Below, one piece after another: positions 6,803 through 12,418 of a DNA stretch of 12,418 nucleotides. Each line of letters begins with the position of its first letter. The stretch's first letter is position 1. Source of the stretch: Thermoplasmata archaeon (GTDB lineage Archaea > Thermoplasmatota > Thermoplasmata > Lutacidiplasmatales > UBA184); contig JAKATE010000048.1 in NCBI GenBank assembly GCA_021828085.1, positions 1 to 12,418 of the forward strand. Reading direction: 5' to 3'. A model generated the notes under the pieces. The model saw only the letters and a program-made list of their open reading frames with translations, ran no database searches and had not been told where the DNA came from. The position numbers and the translations under genes are program-made.

Positions 6803-7939
6803 ATGACGGACGAGGACCTGCTGCTCGAGCGCCCGGTGGGGGAGTTCGGCTCCGGGGTGGTGGGGATCTGTGACGTCTGCCACCAGCGGCAGGCCGTGAT
6901 CGTCCTCGGGAAGGAACGGTTCAAGCTCTGCGTGCTGGATTTCCTCAACAAGAGTTGGGTGAAGAGCGAGGCCAAGCCGGAGGCCCCCACCGCACCGTTC
7001 GTCTCGAGCCGGGAGTACCTCCCCTGCCGGGCGGTCCCTGGAGGGGAGGTACCGGTGGTCGTTCTCTCCCCTACCCGGGTCGTGAAGCGCGCTTCGGCCC
7101 TCGTCGTCCCCGAGGTCTACGGGCTCACCACCCAGGTCCTCGAGGCGGGCGTCCGGCTGGCCCACGAGGGATTCGAGGTGGTGATGCCGGACTTCGCCAA
7201 GACCCCCGGGATCAATCTCGGGACCTACCTGTGGCTGCGGGGGTATCGGATGCTCTACGACAGCGTCCCGGTCTCCCGCACCCGCCGGGAGAGGTACCTC
7301 CGCGTGCTCGACAGCTGCCGGGAGTATGTCCAGTCGCGGAATCTCGTCGACCCCAGCCGGTTTGGGGTGCTGGGGGTCTCCTACGGAGGGGCCCTCGCGC
7401 TCGCCTACGCTGCGCAGACGCCCGAGGTGAACGTGGTGGGGCTCGCTTACCCCTTCATGATCCGTCCGGCGAGTTGGCTACGCCAGATGAAGGCCCCGGT
7501 TCTCGCGGTGTACGGCTCCAGCGACACGCTCGTGGCCCCCTCGCTCCTGCTCCTCCGGGAAGCTGCCGCGCGCTACGGCTTCCCTTTCGATAGCCTGGTC
7601 CTCGCGGGGGCACGGCACCATTTCCTCAACCGCGACAGCAAGGCTTACCGGGTGGCGGAGGCGGAACTGGCGTGGACGCGTCTCATGGCGCACATGCGGG
7701 CTGGTCTCGAACCCCCCAAGCCGGCGCCTCCCAAGCCCCCTCACGTGACCACCTCCCTGCCACCAGAGGTCTCCGCCCTGGCGACGCCCAAGGTCGTGGC
7801 TCCGCCTTCTGCCGCGGCATCCGCGGCAACCAAGGCCCCTTCCTCTCCTCCGGTGGCCCCCACTTCCTCAGGGTCACCTGCCGGGAACCCCTCCCCCCCT
7901 GGGGGAACCCGGGGGTTCCCCAACGCGCCGAAGGCCTGA
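6803..7939 (+). CDS. Dienelactone hydrolase-like alpha/beta hydrolase with Cys-rich N-terminus and disordered tail
   Basis: A protein of 378 residues, longer than the usual 230-260 for dienelactone hydrolases because it is extended at both ends. Residues 20-50 hold CDVCHQRQ followed by KLCVLDFL, that is Cys23, Cys26 and Cys43, a zinc-ribbon or treble-clef-like pattern with no obvious fourth Cys. The hydrolase core runs from about 65 to 300. It has VVPEVYGL (Glu104, the activating-Glu position), GVSYGG with Ser193 in the nucleophile elbow, VYGSSDTL with Asp241, and ARHHF with His272. Classical dienelactone hydrolase has Cys as nucleophile, so this Ser version may be a general esterase or peptidase-like hydrolase. 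From about 300 to the end is a Pro/Ser/Ala/Thr-rich, probably disordered tail. There is no signal peptide. It has its own promoter and converges on the LLM gene 38 bases away. Confidence 0.85.
   Translation: MTDEDLLLERPVGEFGSGVVGICDVCHQRQAVIVLGKERFKLCVLDFLNKSWVKSEAKPEAPTAPFVSSREYLPCRAVPGGEVPVVVLSPTRVVKRASALVVPEVYGLTTQVLEAGVRLAHEGFEVVMPDFAKTPGINLGTYLWLRGYRMLYDSVPVSRTRRERYLRVLDSCREYVQSRNLVDPSRFGVLGVSYGGALALAYAAQTPEVNVVGLAYPFMIRPASWLRQMKAPVLAVYGSSDTLVAPSLLLLREAAARYGFPFDSLVLAGARHHFLNRDSKAYRVAEAELAWTRLMAHMRAGLEPPKPAPPKPPHVTTSLPPEVSALATPKVVAPPSAAASAATKAPSSPPVAPTSSGSPAGNPSPPGGTRGFPNAPKA
7810..7828 (+). repeat. Perfect 8-bp inverted repeat in the hydrolase tail
   Basis: tgccgcgg, a 3-base loop (cat), and ccgcggca lie within the Ala-rich tail. 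They could form a stable hairpin in RNA or single-stranded DNA. In sequence this GC rich, chance is a fair explanation. Confidence 0.5.
7902..7921 (+). repeat. Perfect 9-bp inverted repeat just before the hydrolase stop
   Basis: ggggaaccc and gggttcccc are separated by two bases, 15 bases before the TGA at 7937. Between convergent genes it could slow polymerase or protect the mRNA end, but no T-run follows, so it is not a standard archaeal terminator. Confidence 0.5.
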
Positions 7940-7977
7940 CCGAGCGGGCGCGACGCGCGAAGTGGAGACCCAAAGCC

Positions 7978-9072
7978 TCACTCGCTCGGGACGACCGGGC
8001 TGCCCGCCGGCGGCGCGGACCCGTCCGAGCGGGAGAGCACCCCTTCCACGGGGCTTCCGAGGGAGAGAGGGGACGGCCGATCCACTCCCGCGAGGCGCGC
8101 GAAACGCCGGACGGACGCCCGAACGGCTCCCGGGGTGAGCCCCCCGAAATCGAAGATCCCCAGCACGTCCGTGATCCCACACGCCTCGATCTGGACCAGT
8201 CGTTCCCGGATCTCGCCCGGAGTTCCGATGAGGGCGAGCCCGTTCCGGACGAGGCTCTCCGGAGTGCTCCCGCCCGGGTCCCGCTGCTGCCGGGCCACGA
8301 AATGGGTGCTCTGGGTGGTCAAGCGCTCCTCCAGGTACCTCTTCAGCGCCCGGATTCCCGGGGAGGGGCGGTCCGCGACGTAGATGTGGAAGGCCGCCGC
8401 GGTCCGGGTCCGGGCTCCGGAGGGGAGCGCCTCCCGGTAACGGCGCACCCGCTCCGAGAGCTCAGGGAGACCTTGCATGTTCGCGTAGGGGATCATCGCC
8501 ACCGAGACGCCCCGCGCGGCCACGAACGGGAGCGCCTCTGAGGTCTGCACGGCCATCCAGAGCGGAGGGTAGGGCCGTTGGACCGGGAGGACGTTGAGGC
8601 GCACGTGCCCCCCGGGGGCGGTGGGGGCGGCCAAGAGCTCGCCGGAGAGGGCCGAGAGGAGCTCCGGATAGGCGGCGTCGAAGAGCTCCCTCCGCTGGGA
8701 GGGATCGATGCCGTAACCTTGGAACTCCAAGGGGATGTAACCGCTCCCCAGCCCGATCTCCAGCCGACCGGCCGACAGGCGATCCACGAGGGCCAGGGAT
8801 TCGGCCAGCTCCCGTGGGCGATGGAGGGAGAGCACGTTGACCATCGTACCGAGGCGGATCCGTCGGGTCTCCCGGGCGAGCGCTCCGAGGAGGACGTTGG
8901 GCGAGGGTAGGACGCCTCCGGGATGGAAGTGGTGCTCGGCGACCCAGAAGGTGTCGAGCCCTTCCCGGTCGGCCGTCCGGGCCAGGGCGATGGCCTCCTC
9001 GTAGCGATCCGGTGCCCCCGGGGCGCGACGCGAAGGGTCGTCGTCCAGGACGCTGAACACCGAGTATCGCAT
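7978..9072 (-). CDS. LLM-class (luciferase-like) flavin-dependent oxidoreductase
   Basis: A 364-residue luciferase-like monooxygenase or F420-dependent oxidoreductase with a TIM-barrel fold, acting on an unknown substrate with FMNH2 or F420. Motifs are LARTADREGLDTFWVAEHHF (EHHF at about residues 46-49), PSPNVLLGALARET, IRLGTMVNVL and HRPRELAESLALVDRLSAGR. These are followed by EIGLGSGYIPLEF, a classic run for this family. After them come RELFD, PPLWMAVQTSEALPFVAARG and, toward the end, LALIGTPGEIRERLVQ, the 'G-x-P' substrate-gating segment. The last 40 residues are a Pro/Ser-rich tail. The ATG at 9072 is 24-25 bases from a CTATAG box, so transcription is probably leaderless. The choice between FMN and F420 cannot be read from sequence alone. 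Confidence 0.92.
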   Translation of the reverse strand: MRYSVFSVLDDDPSRRAPGAPDRYEEAIALARTADREGLDTFWVAEHHFHPGGVLPSPNVLLGALARETRRIRLGTMVNVLSLHRPRELAESLALVDRLSAGRLEIGLGSGYIPLEFQGYGIDPSQRRELFDAAYPELLSALSGELLAAPTAPGGHVRLNVLPVQRPYPPLWMAVQTSEALPFVAARGVSVAMIPYANMQGLPELSERVRRYREALPSGARTRTAAAFHIYVADRPSPGIRALKRYLEERLTTQSTHFVARQQRDPGGSTPESLVRNGLALIGTPGEIRERLVQIEACGITDVLGIFDFGGLTPGAVRASVRRFARLAGVDRPSPLSLGSPVEGVLSRSDGSAPPAGSPVVPSE

Positions 9073-9093
9073 GGGGCTTCCATGCGGGTCGGG

Positions 9094-9099
9094 CTATAG
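9094..9099 (-). promoter_or_regulatory. TATA box (CTATAG) for the LLM gene
   Basis: The centre at 9096.5 is 24-25 bases from the ATG at 9072. The element is palindromic and lies in the divergent interval shared with the DUF126-Nudix gene. Confidence 0.5.
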
Positions 9100-9138
9100 C
9101 TCGTTTGCGCGCAGGACAGAGGCCTCCCGAGGGGGGCT

Positions 9139-9145
9139 CAAATAG
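9139..9145 (+). promoter_or_regulatory. TATA-like box (CAAATAG) for the DUF126-Nudix gene
   Basis: The AAATA core centred at 9142 is 26 bases before the GTG at 9168, matching a leaderless start there and disfavouring the in-frame GTG at 9159. Confidence 0.45.
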
Positions 9146-9167
9146 GCACCCGCCTCTGGTGGGGAAA

Positions 9168-10007
9168 GTGCGCGTCCCGGGCCGGAAGGTGTACGGGGGA
9201 TTGGCCAGCGGGCCCGTGGCCAAGAGCACCGTCCCGCTCTCCTTCCTCGGGGAGATCGATGCCCGGACCGGAAAGGTCGACAATGCCTCCAGCGAGCTCA
9301 ACGGACGGCTCCTGGGGGGGACGGTCCTCGCCTTTCCGGAGGCGCGGGGGAGCACGGTGGGACCCTACGTCCTCTACGGGGCGTGCAAGCGGGGCGTCGG
9401 ACCGGTCGCCATCGTCGTCGAGAGCGCGGACGCGATCGTGGTCAGCGCCGCGGTGATCGCCCGGATCCCGTGCGTGGACCACGTGGACCTGGACCTCCTC
9501 CACGATGGAGAGATGCTGACGGTGGAGGGCGACGCCGGGTCGGTCGAGCTGCCGGGGGTCAAGGAGGAAGCGGTGGTCACCTCGTTCCTCCAGAGGCCGG
9601 ACGGACGGGTCCTCCTGCTCAAGCGCTCCCGGAAGGTGGGGACGTTCCAAGAGCGCTGGGCGGGGGTGAGCGGGTACCTGGAGGGGCGGGACCCGGAGGA
9701 ACAGGCGCGGAGGGAGATCCTGGAGGAGACCGGCATCACCCGGGACGGGCTGGAGAAGGTCTCGGAGGGGGGGCCCGTGTACGCCCGCGAGGGAGAGCGA
9801 ATCTTCGTCGTCCACCCCTTCCTCTTCCGGACCCGGGGCGATCAGGTCCGGATCGACTGGGAGCACACGGAGTTCGAATGGATCGAACCGGAGGAGATGC
9901 GTCGCCGGGACACGGTCCCGAAGCTCTGGAGGGCGTGGGAGGAAGTTCGTTCTGCGGCAGCGCCGGAGGCGGCCCGACGGCCCCCTACGGCCCCCGCGCA
10001 CGGTTGA
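9168..10007 (+). CDS. Fusion: DUF126/AcnX swivel domain (phosphomevalonate dehydratase small-subunit-like) + Nudix hydrolase
   Basis: The protein has 279 residues. Residues 1 to about 125 match DUF126, the small 'swivel' subunit of aconitase-X enzymes: VPGRKVYGGLASG, TVPLSFLGEIDARTG, NGRLLGGTVLAFPEARGSTV, VLYGACKRGVGPVAIV and a terminal IPCVDHVD. In Archaea this subunit works with a large AcnX subunit as phosphomevalonate dehydratase, dehydrating mevalonate 5-phosphate in isoprenoid synthesis. Residues from about 131 to 265 form a Nudix domain: SFLQRPDGRVLLLKRS, WAGVSGYLEG, then RREILEETGI with the metal-binding Glu pair. Counting back from the REUxEExGU part, the front is one residue short, so the usual Gly and Glu positions read Ser and Arg. 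The two domains are in one frame with no break. The large subunit is not in the window. The start is GTG 9168 from TATA spacing; GTG 9159 would add MGK. Confidence 0.9.
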   Translation: MRVPGRKVYGGLASGPVAKSTVPLSFLGEIDARTGKVDNASSELNGRLLGGTVLAFPEARGSTVGPYVLYGACKRGVGPVAIVVESADAIVVSAAVIARIPCVDHVDLDLLHDGEMLTVEGDAGSVELPGVKEEAVVTSFLQRPDGRVLLLKRSRKVGTFQERWAGVSGYLEGRDPEEQARREILEETGITRDGLEKVSEGGPVYAREGERIFVVHPFLFRTRGDQVRIDWEHTEFEWIEPEEMRRRDTVPKLWRAWEEVRSAAAPEAARRPPTAPAHG

Positions 10008-10053
10008 TCTCCCCCGAGGAGAGGCCACTGACGCTCCGGAGTGCGGGGGGAAA

Positions 10054-10125
10054 GGGCGCGTAGTTCAGGGGAAGAACGCCTGATTTGCAATCAGGAGGTC
10101 TCGGGTTCAAATCCCGACGCGTCCA
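10054..10125 (+). tRNA. tRNA-Ala (anticodon UGC)
   Basis: A complete 72-base cloverleaf. The acceptor gggcgcg pairs with cgcgtcc, and this includes the G3-U70 pair that identifies alanine tRNA. The D arm is gttc/gaac and the anticodon stem is cctga/tcagg. The loop tttgcaa gives anticodon TGC at 10086-10088. The variable loop is aggtc, and the T arm is tcggg/cccga with loop ttcaaat. The discriminator is A and CCA is not encoded. There is no intron in the anticodon loop. Confidence 0.96.
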
Positions 10126-10674
10126 CTCCTCCGAAGGGCTCCGTCCGGCTCCCTTGACCCCGGGTGGGAACCGCCGGTCACTCTTGCCTCGGTTCTTTCC
10201 CATGTTGGACGTGGACCGAGGTCTCGTCGACTTTGCCACAGGCTTCGACCCGATTCGGTTCCCGCGTTCCCGGCGCAGGTCCGGCTCCCCACAGTCCCCG
10301 TCCTCCCGCGGCCGGAGCGGACCCAAGTCGACATCGCCGGAACTCTGCTGGCCGGTGTTCTCCTCGTTCCGCGGCGGACGGTCTTCCGATCCAGAGAGAG
10401 GTCGGTCGTCGTGCGCCCGACGGAGCCTGTTGAGATGGTCCGCCGTAGCCTCCCGGTCGACTACCCTGCTCCCCGGAGTCATCGCAATCCACGAGCTAGG
10501 CGTTGAGCCGCCGGCGCTCCTTACTGTATCGGGCCCCTAACGGCGGACCACCTAGTTCCGTCAGGGTTGAGTCTCGGGTACCCTCCCCGCGATCTCAGAG
10601 CAGGCGTGGAGCAGACAAGGATCGAAGACCCTCTTGGGAACTTCTTTGAATCTCGCGGCCGTGCCCATCAGGGC
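10126..10674. other. About 550 bases without a convincing gene
   Basis: Open frames exist on both strands, up to 151 codons on the plus strand and 165 on the minus strand, but both run through the tRNA. Their translations are Arg/Ser/Pro-rich without a recognisable domain, and codon third positions are less G/C-biased than in neighbouring genes. I looked for RNase P and SRP RNA signature segments and saw none. A small structured RNA or a decayed gene or element remnant next to the tRNA is possible. A weak A/T-richer spot (ctttgaat, around 10645) lies about 27 bases before the HAD start. Confidence 0.5.
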
Positions 10675-11364
10675 ATGAGACCACGGGTCGTCTTCTTCGA
10701 CTGGGGTGGGACCTTGGCGTACCGGCCGCCCCACGTCCGGAGCCCGGAGGCCGTTTGGGTCCAGGTGACCAGGGACCTCGGCGTGGCGGACCTGACCGAA
10801 GAGGAGATCCAGGCCAAGACCGGGGCCCTCGATAGGGACTGGCAAGCGAAGATGTACGGCTACCTCGGCAGGTCCGAGCAGTTCTGGGAGGAGTACAATG
10901 CGGCCGTGATGGATTCGCTCGGAATCCAGGAACGAAGGAAGGAGGTGTCGCAACGGATCGACGCGATCCTACAAGACCCCTCCTCGCAGCGTCTCTTTCC
11001 CGAGACCCGAGAGGTCCTCACCCGGCTACGGTCGGAAGGGTACCGGCTCGGCGTCATCTCGAACAGCAGCGAGCGGCTCGTCACGGTGGTGAGGAACTTC
11101 GAGCTCGACCGGGAGTTCGACCCCATCGTCTTCACCCAGCAGGTCGGCGCGGAGAAGCCGGACCGTCGAGTGTTTCAGTTCGCGCTGGAACGTGCGGACT
11201 GCAGCGCCCCCGAAGCGGTCCACGTGGGGGACACCTTCGAGGCCGATTACCTGGGGGCGACGCGAGCTGGGCTGAGGGCGATCTGGGTCAATCGAAAGGG
11301 CGTCCCGCCCCCCGGGCCCTGTGCTTCGGTCTCGGATCTGCGCGGAGTCGAGGCACTGCTGTAG
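10675..11364 (+). CDS. HAD-superfamily hydrolase (phosphatase-like)
   Basis: A protein of 229 residues with all four HAD motifs. Motif I is VVFFDWGGTL with the nucleophile Asp9; the second Asp of DxD is Gly here, a variant common in some HAD groups. Motif II is GVISNSSE (Ser129), motif III is GAEKPDRRVF (Lys161), and motif IV is VHVGDTFEADYLGA (Asp186). Between motifs I and II lies a helical C1-type cap of about 90 residues, as in phosphoglycolate phosphatase and haloacid dehalogenase relatives. The loss of the DxD general acid/base Asp makes the substrate class uncertain. The ATG at 10675 starts just before motif I, while the open frame upstream (to 10567) lacks family character. It ends in TAG right after a natural terminal helix. 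It stands alone after the tRNA and gap, and converges on the aquaporin gene. Confidence 0.9.
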   Translation: MRPRVVFFDWGGTLAYRPPHVRSPEAVWVQVTRDLGVADLTEEEIQAKTGALDRDWQAKMYGYLGRSEQFWEEYNAAVMDSLGIQERRKEVSQRIDAILQDPSSQRLFPETREVLTRLRSEGYRLGVISNSSERLVTVVRNFELDREFDPIVFTQQVGAEKPDRRVFQFALERADCSAPEAVHVGDTFEADYLGATRAGLRAIWVNRKGVPPPGPCASVSDLRGVEALL

Positions 11365-11493
11365 GAACAACCCTCAAACGCCGTTCGAGTACGGTCGCCA
11401 CCCGCCCAGGTCCCCCAGCGGTTTCTCGGAGGGCTCCGCCCACCACCTTGCCGCCCAGGCACGGACGGCCCCATACCCCTCCATCGAACCGCG
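11365..11493. other. Convergent spacer between HAD and aquaporin genes
   Basis: About 130 bases between two stop codons (both TAG). I see no gene or clear hairpin with a T-run in it. Confidence 0.5.
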
Positions 11494-12186
11494 CTACGGC
11501 CCAGGCGGAGGCACCCTCGGCTCCGCGGAGGGTTTCGGTTCGAAGCGCCAGACGAACGCAGCGCCGATCGCAGCGGCCACAAGGGCCGCGATGAAGTAGA
11601 CCCAGAGGCCAAGGTAGTCCCCCGAAAGGACGGCGGGCGCGAGGGTCCGGGCGGGGTTCAGCGAACTGCCCGTCCACGGCCCGATGAGGTAGGTCGAGAG
11701 GCCGACCACGACAGCGGGGAGAGGGAGCTCCCAGAGCTTCAACGACTTCTGCGGCCAGGTAAGATAGACGACGGAGAGCAGCAGGGATACGGTGAAGATC
11801 AGCTCGAGCACGAAGGTCCGGAGAAGGTCATCCCCCCGCGGGAGCGTCGACCCCAGATGTGCGGCGCTCCCCACGGAGAGGAGGACGACTCCAGCCCCCA
11901 CGAAGGCGCCCGCGAACTGCGCCACGAGATAGGCAGGAGCCTCCCGCGGTGGGAATCGTCGTGCACCCACGAGCATCAGCGTAACGGCGGGATTCAGGTG
12001 AGCCCCGGAGATCCGAGCGAACGCCAGGACCGGAAGAAGGACGGCGAAGAACCAGGCCAGGGCCAGGATCCACTGGGACACTCCGCCCACCTCGGCTCCG
12101 GCGACGATCGAGCCGCACCCGATACCCACAAGCAACGCCGTCCCCGCCAGTTCGGCAAGGGAGCGTATGGTGAGGGGGGCGCTCAT
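11494..12186 (-). CDS. aqpS: Aquaporin/MIP-family channel (AqpS-like by context)
   Basis: A 230-residue membrane channel with six hydrophobic segments and both MIP signature boxes: GAHLNPAVTL (NPA at residues 65-67) and GSSLNPARTLAPA (NPA at 177-179, with the selectivity Arg at 180). Length is normal for the family. The cytoplasmic C-terminal tail is short and Pro-rich. Its ATG overlaps the TGA of the upstream arsC-like gene by 4 bases (ATGA), so the two are translationally coupled. An arsenate reductase paired with an aquaglyceroporin is known from bacteria such as Sinorhizobium meliloti, where AqpS lets arsenite made by ArsC leave the cell in place of ArsB. I infer the same role here. A plain water or glycerol channel is the alternative. 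Its stop is TAG. Confidence 0.92.
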   Translation of the reverse strand: MSAPLTIRSLAELAGTALLVGIGCGSIVAGAEVGGVSQWILALAWFFAVLLPVLAFARISGAHLNPAVTLMLVGARRFPPREAPAYLVAQFAGAFVGAGVVLLSVGSAAHLGSTLPRGDDLLRTFVLELIFTVSLLLSVVYLTWPQKSLKLWELPLPAVVVGLSTYLIGPWTGSSLNPARTLAPAVLSGDYLGLWVYFIAALVAAAIGAAFVWRFEPKPSAEPRVPPPGP

Positions 12187-12409
12187 CGAGAAGCGGGAGC
12201 CCGGGCGGTCCGCATCCGCTCGTTCGACCGGATCTCGCGTGCGAGACCTTCGACAAGGTGCAGGAGCCGGTCCCGGACCTCGCGGAACCCTCCATCGTCC
12301 AGCCGGGCCGGATTAGGCAGCCCCCAGTCACGGTATTCCAGCTCCCTGAGCCGGGCCGGACAGGCCACGTCGTCCAAACAGCCCATCGTCACCCGGATCT
12401 GGGAGCCCT
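12183..12409 (-). CDS. arsC: ArsC-like arsenate reductase (LMW-phosphatase fold), C-terminal part; cut by the contig end
   Basis: About 75 C-terminal residues are visible. IRVTMGCLDDVACPARL matches the thioredoxin-linked arsenate reductase segment around the second and third redox cysteines. Then comes YRDWGLPNPARLDDGGFREVRDRLLHLVEGLAREI, the characteristic 'D-W-x-L-x-x-P-x-x-x-x-x-x-x-x-V-R-x-x-R' end of this family. The N-terminal CX5R active-site loop lies beyond the window. The frame appears to hit a TAG at 12408-12410, but the last base of that codon is the first base of an adapter-like end, so it is an artefact and the gene is simply truncated. A GTG at 12392 should not be taken as the start, because it begins in the middle of a conserved strand. 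The gene overlaps the aquaporin start by ATGA. Confidence 0.82.
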
Positions 12410-12418
12410 AGATCGGAA
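12410..12418. other. Residual Illumina adapter at the contig end
   Basis: The final nine bases are agatcggaa, the first nine of the common TruSeq adapter (read from the other strand, TTCCGATCT, which directly precedes inserts). They sit exactly at the end of the sequence and break an otherwise good arsC frame. Confidence 0.85.

Noticed and set aside
10084..10090. tRNA-Cys (GCA) reading of the anticodon loop
   Set aside because: A perfect 5-bp anticodon stem fixes the 7-base loop as tttgcaa, giving anticodon UGC. The acceptor stem also has G3-U70, the alanine identity pair.
9985..10482. 165-codon minus-strand frame containing an RRDLNPRPPDCKSG-type peptide
   Set aside because: That peptide is the antisense translation of the tRNA gene, a known source of false proteins. 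The rest of the frame has no recognisable domain.
10085..10540. 151-codon plus-strand frame starting inside the tRNA
   Set aside because: It starts in the tRNA anticodon arm, is Arg/Ser/Pro-rich, and has no domain.
12408..12410. A second in-frame TAG (arsC) as support for stop-codon recoding
   Set aside because: The codon includes the first base of an adapter-like AGATCGGAA at the contig end, so it is an artefact.
1..12418. CRISPR arrays, insertion sequences, phage genes or long direct repeats
   Set aside because: None seen. No transposase or integrase-like protein and no regularly spaced repeats were found on either strand.

Overview
The window is a GC-rich stretch (roughly two thirds or more G+C by eye) of what is most likely an archaeal chromosome. 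Four things point to Archaea. Several genes have a TATA-like box centred about 25-26 bases before an ATG or GTG start, which is the leaderless-transcript pattern. One protein carries a DUF126/AcnX small-subunit domain, which in Archaea belongs to the modified mevalonate pathway. There is an Fcf1-like archaeal PIN protein. The tRNA gene does not encode its CCA end. Gene content and base composition would fit a GC-rich Thermoplasmatota lineage, but that placement is inference. The sequence looks like the end of a draft contig, because the last 9 bases match an Illumina adapter.

Left part (1-3976). The C-terminal 60% of urocanate hydratase (hutU) runs off the left edge. Tail to tail with it, and sharing a CTAG stop tetranucleotide, is a two-gene minus-strand unit: an M29-aminopeptidase-like protein followed by a PLP-dependent aminotransferase. 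The aminotransferase reading frame is broken by one in-frame TAG at 1182-1184. The family C-terminus, including the conserved carboxylate-binding Arg, continues in the same frame after it. A GNAT acetyltransferase is divergent from the M29-like gene.

Middle (4069-9072). A minus-strand Ap4A-type Nudix hydrolase is divergent from an AMP-forming acyl-CoA ligase, and the two promoters interleave. The ligase stop overlaps by ATGA with an Fcf1-like PIN-domain gene. A TTTAAA box then precedes a dienelactone-hydrolase-like gene with a Cys-rich N-terminus and a disordered Pro/Ser/Ala tail. It converges on a luciferase-like (LLM) flavin oxidoreductase on the minus strand.

Right part (9159-12418). A DUF126-Nudix fusion protein is followed by a tRNA-Ala(UGC), then about 550 bases with no convincing gene, then a HAD-family phosphatase. 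Converging on the HAD gene is a minus-strand arsenic-type pair: the C-terminal part of an ArsC-like arsenate reductase, overlapping by ATGA with an aquaporin (AqpS-like).

The genes do not form one pathway. The local units are histidine catabolism (hutU), a peptidase-like/aminotransferase pair, a ligase/PIN pair and an arsC-aquaporin pair. The best leads are the DUF126-Nudix fusion and the aminotransferase with an internal TAG. I did not find convincing evidence of a wholly new multi-gene system.
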